Part shown: in pieces, positions 46,538-54,521 of the stretch
Layout: every line of letters begins with the position of its first letter
Numbering within the stretch: position 1 is the first letter of the stretch
Notes under the pieces: generated by a model
What the model was told of the DNA's origin: nothing
The model's database searches: none
Seen by the model: only the letters and a program-made list of their open reading frames with translations
Position numbers and translations under genes: made by a program
Source: an uncultured Flavobacteriaceae bacterium
Lineage (GTDB): Bacteria > Bacteroidota > Bacteroidia > Flavobacteriales > Flavobacteriaceae
Reading direction: 5' to 3'
Length of the DNA stretch: 64,000 nt
Assembly (NCBI GenBank): GCA_947487895.1
Contig: CANKYF010000002.1
Location: 1-64,000, forward strand

Positions 46538-47830
46538 TTATTTTAGTAAAAACGATTTCAAATCGTCATAAGTAGAAATTTTAACAGCTACTTTTTTTCT
46601 ACCCATCACTTCTTGTATTTGAGTAGGTAATGGTTGCTCTTCTTTAATAACCTCTTCAACAACATCTAAGAACTTTGTAGGGTGTGCTGTTTCTAAAAAC
46701 ACGCAATGCGCGTTAGGATTGTCTTTTAAATACGCTTTGCTCCCTAGATACCCAACAGCACCATGCGGATCTGCAACATAGTTACAATCGTTATAGATTT
46801 CTAACATGGCATCTTTAGTTTGTTTATCTGTAAACCAATAAGACGACACATTTTCTTTAAGAGTTTCAAATTTGTTTTTATAAATCTCTTGAATTCTAAT
46901 AAAGTTACTAGGCGCTCCAACATCCATAGCATTACTTATCGTTTGAACAGATGGTTTTGGTTCGTATAATGCAGATTCTAAGTAACGTGTTACCACATTA
47001 TTAGCATTGTTAGATGCTATAAAATGCTTTACAGGTAATCCTAATTGTTGAGCCATCATACCTGCACAGATATTCCCAAAATTGCCACTTGGTACAGAGA
47101 ATACAATGTCATCATATTTTTTATATAACTGCTTGTAAGCAAATACAAAATAGAATAACTGTGGTAACCAACGTGCTACGTTAATAGAATTGGCAGAGGT
47201 TAATTGCATCTTGCTGGTTAAACTTTCATCTAAAAAGGCAGTTTTAACCATAGCTTGGCAATCATCAAACGTTCCGTTTACTTCTAAGGCTTCAATATTT
47301 TGACCAAGAGTTGTTAATTGCTTTTCTTGTATATCGCTCACTTTTCCGCTAGGGTAGAGGATCACTACATTTACACCTTTTACACCTAAAAAACCGTTAG
47401 CCACAGCACCGCCAGTATCACCAGACGTAGCCACTAAAACAGTAACTTCGTTATTATTATCTTTATTGAAATAGCCTAAACAGCGTGCCATAAAGCGTGC
47501 ACCAACATCTTTAAATGCCATGGTTGGACCATGAAATAATTCTAATGTCGAAATATTATTATTTAATGGAACTACAGGAAACTCAAAAGACAACGTTTCT
47601 TCAACTATCGTTTTTAAAACGTCTTCTGGAATTTCTGGAGATACAAACTGCTTGATGGTTTCAAAAGCAATTTCAGAATTAGATAATTGATCTAAATTCT
47701 TGAAAAAAGCGTCAGGTAAAGGCGTGATACTTTCTGGAAAGTATAAACCTTTATCTGGTGCTAAACCTTTAACAACTGCATTTTCAAATGTAGTATCTGG
47801 AGCTTGTTTATTTAGAGAATAGTATTTCAT
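46538..47830 (-). CDS. thrC: Threonine synthase
   Basis: 430 residues, PLP-dependent; converts O-phosphohomoserine to threonine. N-terminus MKYYSLNKQAPDTTFENAVV with GLAPDKGLYFPE; the PLP lysine is in GPTMAFKDVGARFMARC; the phosphate-binding loop is VATSGDTGGAVANGF; NSINVARWLPQ and FSVPSGNFGNICAG follow; and the C-terminus has VADPHGAVGYLG and FLETAHPTKF. It is the last gene of the operon, separated from thrB by an inserted four-helix-bundle gene. Confidence 0.97.
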   Translation of the reverse strand: MKYYSLNKQAPDTTFENAVVKGLAPDKGLYFPESITPLPDAFFKNLDQLSNSEIAFETIKQFVSPEIPEDVLKTIVEETLSFEFPVVPLNNNISTLELFHGPTMAFKDVGARFMARCLGYFNKDNNNEVTVLVATSGDTGGAVANGFLGVKGVNVVILYPSGKVSDIQEKQLTTLGQNIEALEVNGTFDDCQAMVKTAFLDESLTSKMQLTSANSINVARWLPQLFYFVFAYKQLYKKYDDIVFSVPSGNFGNICAGMMAQQLGLPVKHFIASNNANNVVTRYLESALYEPKPSVQTISNAMDVGAPSNFIRIQEIYKNKFETLKENVSSYWFTDKQTKDAMLEIYNDCNYVADPHGAVGYLGSKAYLKDNPNAHCVFLETAHPTKFLDVVEEVIKEEQPLPTQIQEVMGRKKVAVKISTYDDLKSFLLK

Positions 47831-47845
47831 GGTTTTGTTCTAAGA

Positions 47846-48289
47846 CAAATGACCGAAGACGGGAGACCAAAAAGAGTAACGAGTCTATCGATTCATTGGT
47901 TTTAATTATTTGATATTTTTTCTAAATGCTAACATCATGTTCATTAAATGATGTGCTTCATTATATAATTGAATAAAATTACTTTTATTAATATAGTTTC
48001 TCTTTTCTGCTTTGAAGAGACAAGTGACAACTTCTGCTAAAGAACGTATGGAATAACCTATAAATTTCTTCTGTTCAGGATTTGACTGACCAATAGAACC
48101 TTCTGATATGTTTAGAGCTACTGAATCTGAAGCTCTTCTAATTTGACTTGATAAATTGAATTTCTCTTTATCAGGAAAAGCATCAGTAATTTTATTAATT
48201 CTTTCTCCAAAGTCCATTGCTTTTTGCCAAATAATTAGTTTTTCAAACTTAAACTTACCTAAGATGTCATTTTGGTCTTCGGTCATTTG
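47846..48289. mobile_element. Inverted-repeat-bounded unit carrying the four-helix-bundle gene
   Basis: CAAATGACCGAAGAC at 47846-47860 is repeated exactly in inverse orientation at 48275-48289. Both copies continue inward to CAAAA, the left with an extra GGGAGAC. The 444-bp unit holds one ORF whose start codon lies within the right repeat (ATGACCGAAGAC), and it sits between thrB and thrC, which are normally contiguous. No transposase and no obvious target-site duplication is seen. Classification as mobile is inference. Confidence 0.5.
47906..48286 (-). CDS. Four-helix-bundle protein (23S rRNA intervening-sequence/S23 family)
   Basis: 126 residues. Motifs of the family: FEKLIIWQKAMDFGERI, FNLSSQIRRASDSVALNISEGSI, YSIRSLAEVVTCLFKAEKRNYI and a last helix. 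These proteins were first noted in intervening sequences of 23S rRNA genes and share a fold with Avd, the accessory protein of diversity-generating retroelements; no reverse transcriptase or template repeat is near. It begins 12 nt after the thrB stop, and its first four codons come from the flanking inverted repeat. It may be co-transcribed with the thr genes only because of where it landed. Confidence 0.9.
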   Translation of the reverse strand: MTEDQNDILGKFKFEKLIIWQKAMDFGERINKITDAFPDKEKFNLSSQIRRASDSVALNISEGSIGQSNPEQKKFIGYSIRSLAEVVTCLFKAEKRNYINKSNFIQLYNEAHHLMNMMLAFRKNIK

Positions 48290-48298
48290 CCTTTGGTC

Positions 48299-49222
48299 TT
48301 ATTGAATTATTTTAATCCCTTCCGTATTAATTTTAGACACGTGCATATCATACTCAATACCTGTTTTTGAATAGATAGCTTCTATGGCTTCCTTAACTTT
48401 TTCTGCACTTTCGATGCCTTTACACAAAGAAAAGATTGAAGGGCCTGAACCAGATATTCCAGAACCTAAGGCCCCAGCTTGAATAGCTGTTTCTTTAACT
48501 TCTTTAAAATGCGGAATGAGTTTGCTTCTATGTGGTTCTACAATGACATCATGCAATGCATTTTGAATCACCTCATAATCACTGGTATGTAAACCATGTA
48601 TTAAACTGCCAAAATTTGCCCATTGCGTAATGGCATCTTGTAAAGCTACTTCTTTTGGTAGTAACCCTCTAGATTCTGATGTTTTTACTTCAATTTGTGG
48701 GTGAATGATAGTAGCATATAAATCTTCAGGTGAAGGAATTTCTAATATTTGCAAAGGAGACACACTTTTTACCAAAGCAAATCCACCAAAAATAGCAGGG
48801 GCTAAGTTATCAGCATGTTCACATTTACTTGCTAATGCTTCTCCTTTCATGGCAAATCCTGTTAGTTGTGTTTTGTTGAAAGGTCTGTTTAACAACTCGT
48901 TCATACCAAACACACTACCAACAGCACTTGCTGCACTACTCCCAATGCCACTACCAGGTTTGATTTTTTTATAGATCTCAATTTCAAAGCCAAAATCTAA
49001 ATCTAAAGCATCATACATAGCTAGAGCAGAAACTCCAGCTACATTTTTTTTAGCTTCATATGGTAAATCAAAGCCTTCAATATTAGTTATTTTAATGCCT
49101 TTGGTTTCTACCTTTCTAACAACCATTTCATCACCAACGCTATCTAAACAGAATCCCATAACATCGAATCCACATGATACGTTAGCTACAGTTGCAGGAG
49201 AAAATATTTTTATTTCGTTCAT
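48299..49222 (-). CDS. thrB: Homoserine kinase
   Basis: 307 residues from ATG 49222 (MNEIKIFSPATVANVSCGFD), the expected GHMP-kinase start; an in-frame ATG 66 nt upstream adds a tail with no family match. The ATP loop is KPGSGIGSSAASAVG (GHMP motif 2), and GALGSGISGSGPSIFSL is motif 3. It phosphorylates homoserine for threonine synthase. It follows thrA by 67 nt. Confidence 0.95.
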   Translation of the reverse strand: MNEIKIFSPATVANVSCGFDVMGFCLDSVGDEMVVRKVETKGIKITNIEGFDLPYEAKKNVAGVSALAMYDALDLDFGFEIEIYKKIKPGSGIGSSAASAVGSVFGMNELLNRPFNKTQLTGFAMKGEALASKCEHADNLAPAIFGGFALVKSVSPLQILEIPSPEDLYATIIHPQIEVKTSESRGLLPKEVALQDAITQWANFGSLIHGLHTSDYEVIQNALHDVIVEPHRSKLIPHFKEVKETAIQAGALGSGISGSGPSIFSLCKGIESAEKVKEAIEAIYSKTGIEYDMHVSKINTEGIKIIQ

Positions 49223-49289
49223 TTTTTCAATTAAATAACTTTCGGCTGCACTAGAACAGGAAATATCACTTTCTTTATGCAGTTTCATC

Positions 49290-51734
49290 TTAATCGTTTC
49301 CTAATCTAATAATATCAGCAAACAATCCAGAGGCGGTTACATCTGCACCGGCTCCAGCTCCTTTAATAATCATAGGTTGTTCTGGGTAACGTTCTGTATA
49401 GAACATGACTATGTTATCACTACCTTCTAAATTATAAAACGGGTGTCCAACTGGTATTTCTTGTAAACTCACACTTGCTTTACCGCTATCAAACTTTGCT
49501 ACATATTTTAATTGACAGTTATTCGCTTTCGCGGAAGCGTATAAAGCTTGATAATGTGCTTCGTCATCAATCAAGGTTTGATAAAAATCATCTACAGTAT
49601 CACTTTTTAATCCAGCTTCAGATAAGAAAGATGTGTTATTAATATCTTCTAAATTCATTTCTACACCACTTTCTCTAGCTAGAATTAAAATCTTTCTAGC
49701 TACGTCAACACCACTTAAATCAATTCTTGGGTCTGGTTCTGTATAACCTTCAGCAGCAGCTTGTTTTACAACATCATAGAATTTAGTAGTATCATTAAAA
49801 TTATTGAATACAAAATTTAAACTACCAGAAAGTACGGCTTGTATTGAGTTGATTTTATCTCCTGAAGCTACCAAGTTACTAAGTGTATCGATTACAGGTA
49901 ACCCTGCACCAACATTAGTTTCAAATAAGAAAGGCGCATTGTATTTAAGAGATAAACGTTTTAATTCTTTATAATTGCTAAATTCACTTGAACAAGCAAT
50001 TTTATTACAAGCTACAACAGAAATACTTTCGCGTAAATACTGTGCATATAAATCTGCTACGTCTTTATTAGCAGTCACATCCACAAAAATACTATTACGT
50101 AGATTTAGATCTTTAGCTTTTTCAAAGAAACCCTGTAAAGAGGCTTGTTCGCCATCTACTAACTGCTCTTTCCACGACTTTAAATCTAAACCTCCTTCAT
50201 TAAAAATCATTTTTCTTGAGTTAGATAATCCAATAACTCTTAAATTGATTTTTAAGTTTTCTTTTAAATATTTACGTTGTTGTTTTATTTGTTCTACCAA
50301 ACGTTCCCCAACATTACCTACACCAGTAATAAATACATTTAACTGCTTAGTTTTTGCTTCAAAAAATTGCTCATGTAATACGTTTAACGCTTTCTTTACA
50401 TCATTTTCATTAATTACTACAGAAATATTCTTTTCTGAAGCCCCTTGAGCTATGGCTCTCACGTTTACATTATTTCTACCTAAAGCACTGAAAAATTTAC
50501 CACTTATACCTTGATGATTTTTCATGTTATCACCAACAAGCGCCACTATAGATAATCCTTCTTCAACTAGAATAGGCTCTATTTTATTAAGCGCAATTTC
50601 GTTTTCAAACGTAGTATCTATGGCTTCTTTCGCAGCATTAGCATCTTTACTTTCAATACCTAAACAAATAGAATGTTCTGAGGATGCTTGTGTAATTAAA
50701 ATAATATTGATTTTCTCTTGAGATAACGTTTCAAATAAACGCTTAGAAAATCCTGGAATACCAACCATTCCACTCCCTGCTAAGGTTAAAAGCGCAATGT
50801 TACCAATATTACTAATACCTTTAACGGGATTATTACCGTTTACAGCTTTATTAGAAATGATAGTACCTGTAGCTTCAGGCTCTAATGTATTTTTTATATG
50901 AATAGGAATTTCAAGATTTAATACCGGTTGTACCGTTGGAGGGTATAATACTTTAGCGCCAAAGTGTGATAACTCCATAGCTTCTTGATATGAAATTTCA
51001 CTAATTGGGTAGGCATGTTTTACCATTTTTGGATTGGTAGTAAACATACCACTAACATCTGTCCAAATCTCTAATTGCTCTACATCTAAAGCTGCAGCAA
51101 TAATAGCAGCTGTAAAATCTGAGCCACCACGACCTAAAGTAGTTTGCTCTCCATTAACAGATTTAGATACAAAACCAGGAAGAATAGTGATTTTCTGGTT
51201 GGCAGATTTAAAATAATCTACAATATTTTTGTTTGTAATATTGTAGTTAACTTCAGCTTTAGTAAAGTTTGAGTTTGTAATGACTAATTCCTGAGAATTC
51301 TTTCTTTCAGTAGATACATTTCTACTTTTCATAGTTTCGGCTATGATGAAAGAAGATAACAACTCTCCAAAACTTACTAATTTATCAGATGTTTTAAGTG
51401 ATAATTCGTTAATTAGAAAAATACCATCTAATAAGTTTTTTAGCTCACTTAATTTTTCCTCTATATAACTAATGACCGAAGTATTATTGTTAGGAATTAA
51501 CTCGGTTACAATATTTAAGTGAATGTCTTTAATTGTATTAAAAACATTTAAGTACTCATCGTCTTTATTTTGTGCTTTTTTACCAGCTAACAATAATTTA
51601 TCTGTAATACCACCAACTGCTGAAACCACACACGCCACAGATCCGCTTTTAGAATATTTTTCTAAAATACTTATGACGTTATTTATGTTTTTTGAAGAAC
51701 CTACAGAAGTCCCTCCAAATTTTAAAACCTTCAT
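49290..51734 (-). CDS. thrA: Bifunctional aspartokinase/homoserine dehydrogenase I
   Basis: 814 residues. Aspartokinase domain 1-~290: MKVLKFGGTSVGSSKNI, LGRGGSDFTAAIIAAAL, DVSGMFTTNP. A regulatory ACT pair lies at ~310-450 (GMVGIPGFSKRLFETL; NVRAIAQGASEKNISVVI), the site of threonine feedback. Homoserine dehydrogenase is ~465-814: FITGVGNVGERLVEQI (NAD(P) site), VACNKIACSS, LFETNVGAGLPVI, VLSGSLNFVFNNF, EPDPRIDLSGVDVARKI. It catalyses the first and third steps from aspartate to threonine and methionine. A palindrome interrupts the C-terminal part (residues ~732-737). It is preceded by a threonine-rich leader ORF. Confidence 0.97.
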   Translation of the reverse strand: MKVLKFGGTSVGSSKNINNVISILEKYSKSGSVACVVSAVGGITDKLLLAGKKAQNKDDEYLNVFNTIKDIHLNIVTELIPNNNTSVISYIEEKLSELKNLLDGIFLINELSLKTSDKLVSFGELLSSFIIAETMKSRNVSTERKNSQELVITNSNFTKAEVNYNITNKNIVDYFKSANQKITILPGFVSKSVNGEQTTLGRGGSDFTAAIIAAALDVEQLEIWTDVSGMFTTNPKMVKHAYPISEISYQEAMELSHFGAKVLYPPTVQPVLNLEIPIHIKNTLEPEATGTIISNKAVNGNNPVKGISNIGNIALLTLAGSGMVGIPGFSKRLFETLSQEKINIILITQASSEHSICLGIESKDANAAKEAIDTTFENEIALNKIEPILVEEGLSIVALVGDNMKNHQGISGKFFSALGRNNVNVRAIAQGASEKNISVVINENDVKKALNVLHEQFFEAKTKQLNVFITGVGNVGERLVEQIKQQRKYLKENLKINLRVIGLSNSRKMIFNEGGLDLKSWKEQLVDGEQASLQGFFEKAKDLNLRNSIFVDVTANKDVADLYAQYLRESISVVACNKIACSSEFSNYKELKRLSLKYNAPFLFETNVGAGLPVIDTLSNLVASGDKINSIQAVLSGSLNFVFNNFNDTTKFYDVVKQAAAEGYTEPDPRIDLSGVDVARKILILARESGVEMNLEDINNTSFLSEAGLKSDTVDDFYQTLIDDEAHYQALYASAKANNCQLKYVAKFDSGKASVSLQEIPVGHPFYNLEGSDNIVMFYTERYPEQPMIIKGAGAGADVTASGLFADIIRLGND
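49524..49539. repeat. Palindrome inside the thrA coding sequence
   Basis: CGCTTTCGCGGAAGCG, a 16-nt palindrome with one mismatched pair, unusually G+C-rich for this window. It encodes SAKA-type codons in the homoserine dehydrogenase part (LYASAKANNCQ). Palindromes of the form CGCTTTCGCGAAAGCG are, to my memory, frequent in flavobacterial genomes both between and within genes. Confidence 0.55.
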
Positions 51735-51819
51735 TTTTTAATGAATTGATAATTGAATAATAATTTTATTAAAAAGTGATTTTTAGAATAAACCACACAA
51801 TAGCCCGAAGTATAAATAT

Positions 51820-51927
51820 TTAACAACCCCAAAGGGTAGTTGTATTTGTAGTAGTACCAACAAAAGAAACAGTGCTCTTAGTTAAAAGAGAACTTGTAAA
51901 TCTATTATTTTGGTCCAAATGATTCAT
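51820..51927 (-). CDS. Threonine-rich leader peptide of the thr operon
   Basis: A 35-codon ORF (ATG 51927, TAA 51820) 85 nt upstream of the thrA start. Nine codons are Thr, six of them in a cluster near the end: VGTTTNTTTLWGC-stop. It begins MNHLDQNNRFTSS. The cluster mixes ACT, ACA and ACC. By analogy with thrL of enterobacteria, ribosome stalling at these codons when charged tRNA-Thr is scarce should alter RNA folding in the leader and raise thrA-thrB-thrC expression. Unlike E. coli thrL there are no Ile codons, so the response would be to threonine only. Confidence 0.72.
   Translation of the reverse strand: MNHLDQNNRFTSSLLTKSTVSFVGTTTNTTTLWGC
51823..51843 (-). promoter_or_regulatory. RNA hairpin over the Thr codons of the leader
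   Basis: ACAAC-(TA)-CCC-TTT-GGG-GTTGT folds as an 8-bp stem with a 2-nt bulge and covers the last Thr codons through the Cys codon. A ribosome paused on the cluster would melt it. A smaller upstream stem is CTCTT/AAGAG (51875-51890). No G+C-rich hairpin with a T run is evident between it and thrA, so the terminator half of a classical attenuator is not seen. Confidence 0.5.
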
Positions 51928-51949
51928 TATTGGCTATAAAAATATTATT

Positions 51950-51957
51950 CAAAAGTA
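51950..51957 (-). promoter_or_regulatory. Candidate -7 box of the thr operon
   Basis: TACTTTTG on the minus strand, exact TAnnTTTG, 22 nt before the leader ATG. No TTG 17-23 nt further upstream; a TTTG lies 11 nt away. The remaining 51958-52084 stretch, including an 11-base homopolymer, holds no gene. Confidence 0.4.
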
Positions 51958-52084
51958 TTACATTTAGCCAAATTAAAAAACTAATATTTTTTTTTTGTGT
52001 TATTCTTAAGCTGAAGCATTTTTATTTTAAGAAATTCAATGTATTCCAAAAAGAATTAGAAAATCAATAAACTAAAAAAGATTA

Positions 52085-53626
52085 ATGAAGATATTCTCAA
52101 AAGAGCAAATTTACGAAGGCGATAAACTTACTGCAGAAAGACAAAATATAACTTCAACAGATTTAATGGAGCGTGCAGCTACCCAAATTTTTAATTGGAT
52201 GCACATGCGTATGCAAGGAGCCCAAGTACCTGTACACGTATTTTGTGGTATAGGTAATAATGGTGGTGATGGTTTGGTATTAGCAAGACACTTAATTACA
52301 CATGGTTACAACGTGAAAACGTATGTGGTAAATTATAGTGATAAACGATCTAAAGATTTTTTAATTAACTACGATAGAATTAAAGGAGTAACAAAAGAAT
52401 GGCCAACTCTAATGACTCGTGAGGAAGATTTTCCAGAAATTCATCCAGATGATATTATCGTAGATGCCGTTTTTGGTATTGGGCTAAACAGACCTCTAGT
52501 AGATTGGGTAAAAGCATTGTTTAAACACTTTAGAAACACTAAAGCATATACATTATCGATAGATATTCCATCAGGTTTACAAACAGATAAAGTACCGGAA
52601 AATGAAGATGACGTTGTGTGGGCAGGATACACCTTGAGTTTTGCGTCTCCAAAATTACTATTCTTTTTACCTGAAACTGCGAAATATACGGTGCAATGGG
52701 AAGTTTTAGACATAGGATTAGATCCAGAATTTTTACAGACAACCGTTACAGAGGTCGAGCTAATTGGTAAACATGAGGTATTACCAATGTATGTACCCCG
52801 ACAAAAATTTTCTCATAAAGGAACGTTTGGACACAGTTTAATTATTGGTGGTAGCTATGGAAAAATAGGAGCAGTAACATTAGCGAGTAGGGGAGCATTA
52901 TCTGCTGGAGCTGGTCTGGTGTCTGCATTTGTACCAAAGTGTGGTTATAATGTACTGCAATCTGCTTTTCCTGAAGCTATGGTGATTACTGATGTAAACG
53001 AAGAAAAAATTACTGATATACAATTTGATATTGAACCCACAGTAATTGGTTTTGGGATAGGAATAGGAAACGATACAAAAACTATAGCTGCTTTTGAAGC
53101 ATTTTTGAAGGAGAATAAAATGCCATTAGTTATAGATGCTGATGGATTAAATATATTGTCTAAAAAGAAGGCGCTTTTGAAGTTATTACCCGAAAGCACA
53201 ATTTTAACACCACATCCTAAAGAGTTAGAACGATTAATTGGAGCTTGGAAAGATGATTTTGACAAACTTGAAAAGGCAAAAACATTTTCTAAAAAATATA
53301 AGGTCATTGTTGTAATAAAAGGAGCAAATACCATCACAGTTTTAGGAGATAAAATATATGTAAATACTACTGGTAATCCAGGATTGTCTACAGCAGGAAC
53401 TGGAGATGTTTTAATGGGAATTATAACAGGAATGCTTTCTCAGGACTATAACCCTTTAGTTGCTTCAGTTTTTGGCGTGTATTTACATGGAAAATCTGCC
53501 GATATAGCTGTTGAAGATTTTGGATACCAAAGTTTAATAGCATCTCATGTTATTGAGTATTTAGGAGAAGCTTATATAGATTTATTTAAACAACCTGAAC
53601 AACCACAGACGCAAGAGGAGATATAA
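52085..53626 (+). CDS. nnr: Bifunctional NAD(P)H-hydrate epimerase/dehydratase
   Basis: 513 residues, fused form. The epimerase (YjeF_N) is residues 1-~215: ISFTEQIYEGDKLT-like start, HVFCGIGNNGGDGLVLARHL, and IIVDAVFGIGLNRPL. The ADP/ATP-dependent dehydratase (YjeF_C) is ~225-500: HSLIIGGSYGKIGAVTLASRGAL, VIDADGLNILS, LTPHPKELERLIG, VVIKGANTI and NPGLSTAGTGDVLMGII with the catalytic Asp. It repairs damaged NAD(P)H hydrates. It stands alone and is divergent from the thr operon. Confidence 0.96.
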   Translation: MKIFSKEQIYEGDKLTAERQNITSTDLMERAATQIFNWMHMRMQGAQVPVHVFCGIGNNGGDGLVLARHLITHGYNVKTYVVNYSDKRSKDFLINYDRIKGVTKEWPTLMTREEDFPEIHPDDIIVDAVFGIGLNRPLVDWVKALFKHFRNTKAYTLSIDIPSGLQTDKVPENEDDVVWAGYTLSFASPKLLFFLPETAKYTVQWEVLDIGLDPEFLQTTVTEVELIGKHEVLPMYVPRQKFSHKGTFGHSLIIGGSYGKIGAVTLASRGALSAGAGLVSAFVPKCGYNVLQSAFPEAMVITDVNEEKITDIQFDIEPTVIGFGIGIGNDTKTIAAFEAFLKENKMPLVIDADGLNILSKKKALLKLLPESTILTPHPKELERLIGAWKDDFDKLEKAKTFSKKYKVIVVIKGANTITVLGDKIYVNTTGNPGLSTAGTGDVLMGIITGMLSQDYNPLVASVFGVYLHGKSADIAVEDFGYQSLIASHVIEYLGEAYIDLFKQPEQPQTQEEI

Positions 53627-53644
53627 TAATTTAAGTCTTTTGTC

Positions 53645-53665
53645 ATGCTGAATTTAGTTCAGCAT
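53645..53665. repeat. REP-like palindrome, copy 2
   Basis: ATGCTGAA-TTTAG-TTCAGCAT, a perfect 8-bp stem, in the 40-nt gap between the convergent nnr and SPOR genes. It shares TGCTGA-x-TTTAGTTCAGCATCT with 22956-22974. It may end transcription in both directions here. Confidence 0.65.
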
Positions 53666-53666
53666 C

Positions 53667-54248
53667 TTATTCAACTATTTCATCACTTAATTCTAAAGCT
53701 TCTTCAATAGAAATATCATCTCCGTTATTTGTAGCTACAATAAATGCATCTTTAAATCCAAGTTCTTTAAGATTAGCTTTTAGTTCAGAAGCTCCAGCAT
53801 AAGTTGCAAAGTTGCCAACTGCATATGTAAACTTTCCATTAGATGTTCTTTTAGAAATAACATCAGATTGTGTTGCACCTAAACTTTCAATATTAAAATT
53901 CTGGAACGCACCAATTTGAACTCTATATACCAGACCTTCTTCTTCAGTTGTTGTTTCTTCTTCTAAAGCAATTAAAGCACTATCTTCAGGTTGTTGAATT
54001 TCCGACTGAGGTGCCGCTTGTATAATTGTGTTTTCTACCTCATTTGAAGAATTATAATGAGTAAAGGAATATATTAAACCAAATATCAATAGTCCAACAA
54101 CAATGGCTAGTACTTTTTTAATGAATTGGGCATGTTCTAATTTATCAGATTCGACCTTTAACTCTCTAGAAATCTGATTTAAATCCTCTTCACCCTTTTC
54201 TATAAGCTTATGTAAGTCTACTAAGTTTTTTTCTTCAATAAAAGGCAT
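53667..54248 (-). CDS. SPOR-domain membrane protein
   Basis: 193 residues. A cytoplasmic helical part (DLHKLIEKGEEDLNQISREL) leads to one membrane helix (IKKVLAIVVGLLIFGLIYSFT), an acidic linker (EEETTTEEEG) and a C-terminal SPOR domain (LVYRVQIGAFQNFNIESLG...GKFTYAVGNFATYAGASELK...GFKDAFIVATNNG). SPOR domains bind denuded peptidoglycan at the division septum. The type II topology matches division-associated SPOR proteins. Confidence 0.9.
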   Translation of the reverse strand: MPFIEEKNLVDLHKLIEKGEEDLNQISRELKVESDKLEHAQFIKKVLAIVVGLLIFGLIYSFTHYNSSNEVENTIIQAAPQSEIQQPEDSALIALEEETTTEEEGLVYRVQIGAFQNFNIESLGATQSDVISKRTSNGKFTYAVGNFATYAGASELKANLKELGFKDAFIVATNNGDDISIEEALELSDEIVE

Positions 54249-54471
54249 CTTATAATCAATTATTAATTGTAAAATAAACTTTAGAATTAATAGTATTCTA
54301 TTACAATAACAAAAGATTAAGTTGTGTTTAAAGGGCAGTACAAAGGTACTATTTTGTTAGATTTAAACCAATCAAAACCATAATTTGTAATTTATTTAGA
54401 ATACAATATAATGTTAGGGGTTATGTAGGTTTTTAAAGAGAAATGGAGTGGCGTATAATTGTAAATATATT

Positions 54472-54501
54472 AAAAAAGCCTCATGACATGAGGCTTTTTT
54501 T
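54472..54501 (-). terminator. Terminator of the TlpA gene pair
   Basis: AAAAAAGCCTCATG-A-CATGAGGCTTTTTT with flanking A and T runs, a strong hairpin that would work on either strand. It lies 21 nt past the end of the downstream TlpA gene. The gap to 54249 otherwise shows only A/T-rich sequence. Confidence 0.85.
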
Positions 54502-54521
54502 AAGTTTTCTGTCTTCAAAAA

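Noticed and set aside
47906-48286. Diversity-generating retroelement, suggested by the Avd-like four-helix bundle
   Set aside because: No reverse transcriptase, template repeat or variable repeat is found in the window.
49975-50448. A 157-codon plus-strand frame inside thrA
   Set aside because: It is antisense to conserved aspartokinase and homoserine dehydrogenase motifs, with no family pattern.
51735-51819. Classical Rho-independent attenuator terminator between the Thr leader and thrA
   Set aside because: Only A/T-rich weak stems are visible; no G+C-rich hairpin followed by a T run, so I do not claim one.
52945-53337. A 130-codon minus-strand frame inside nnr
   Set aside because: Antisense to conserved dehydratase motifs; no independent evidence.
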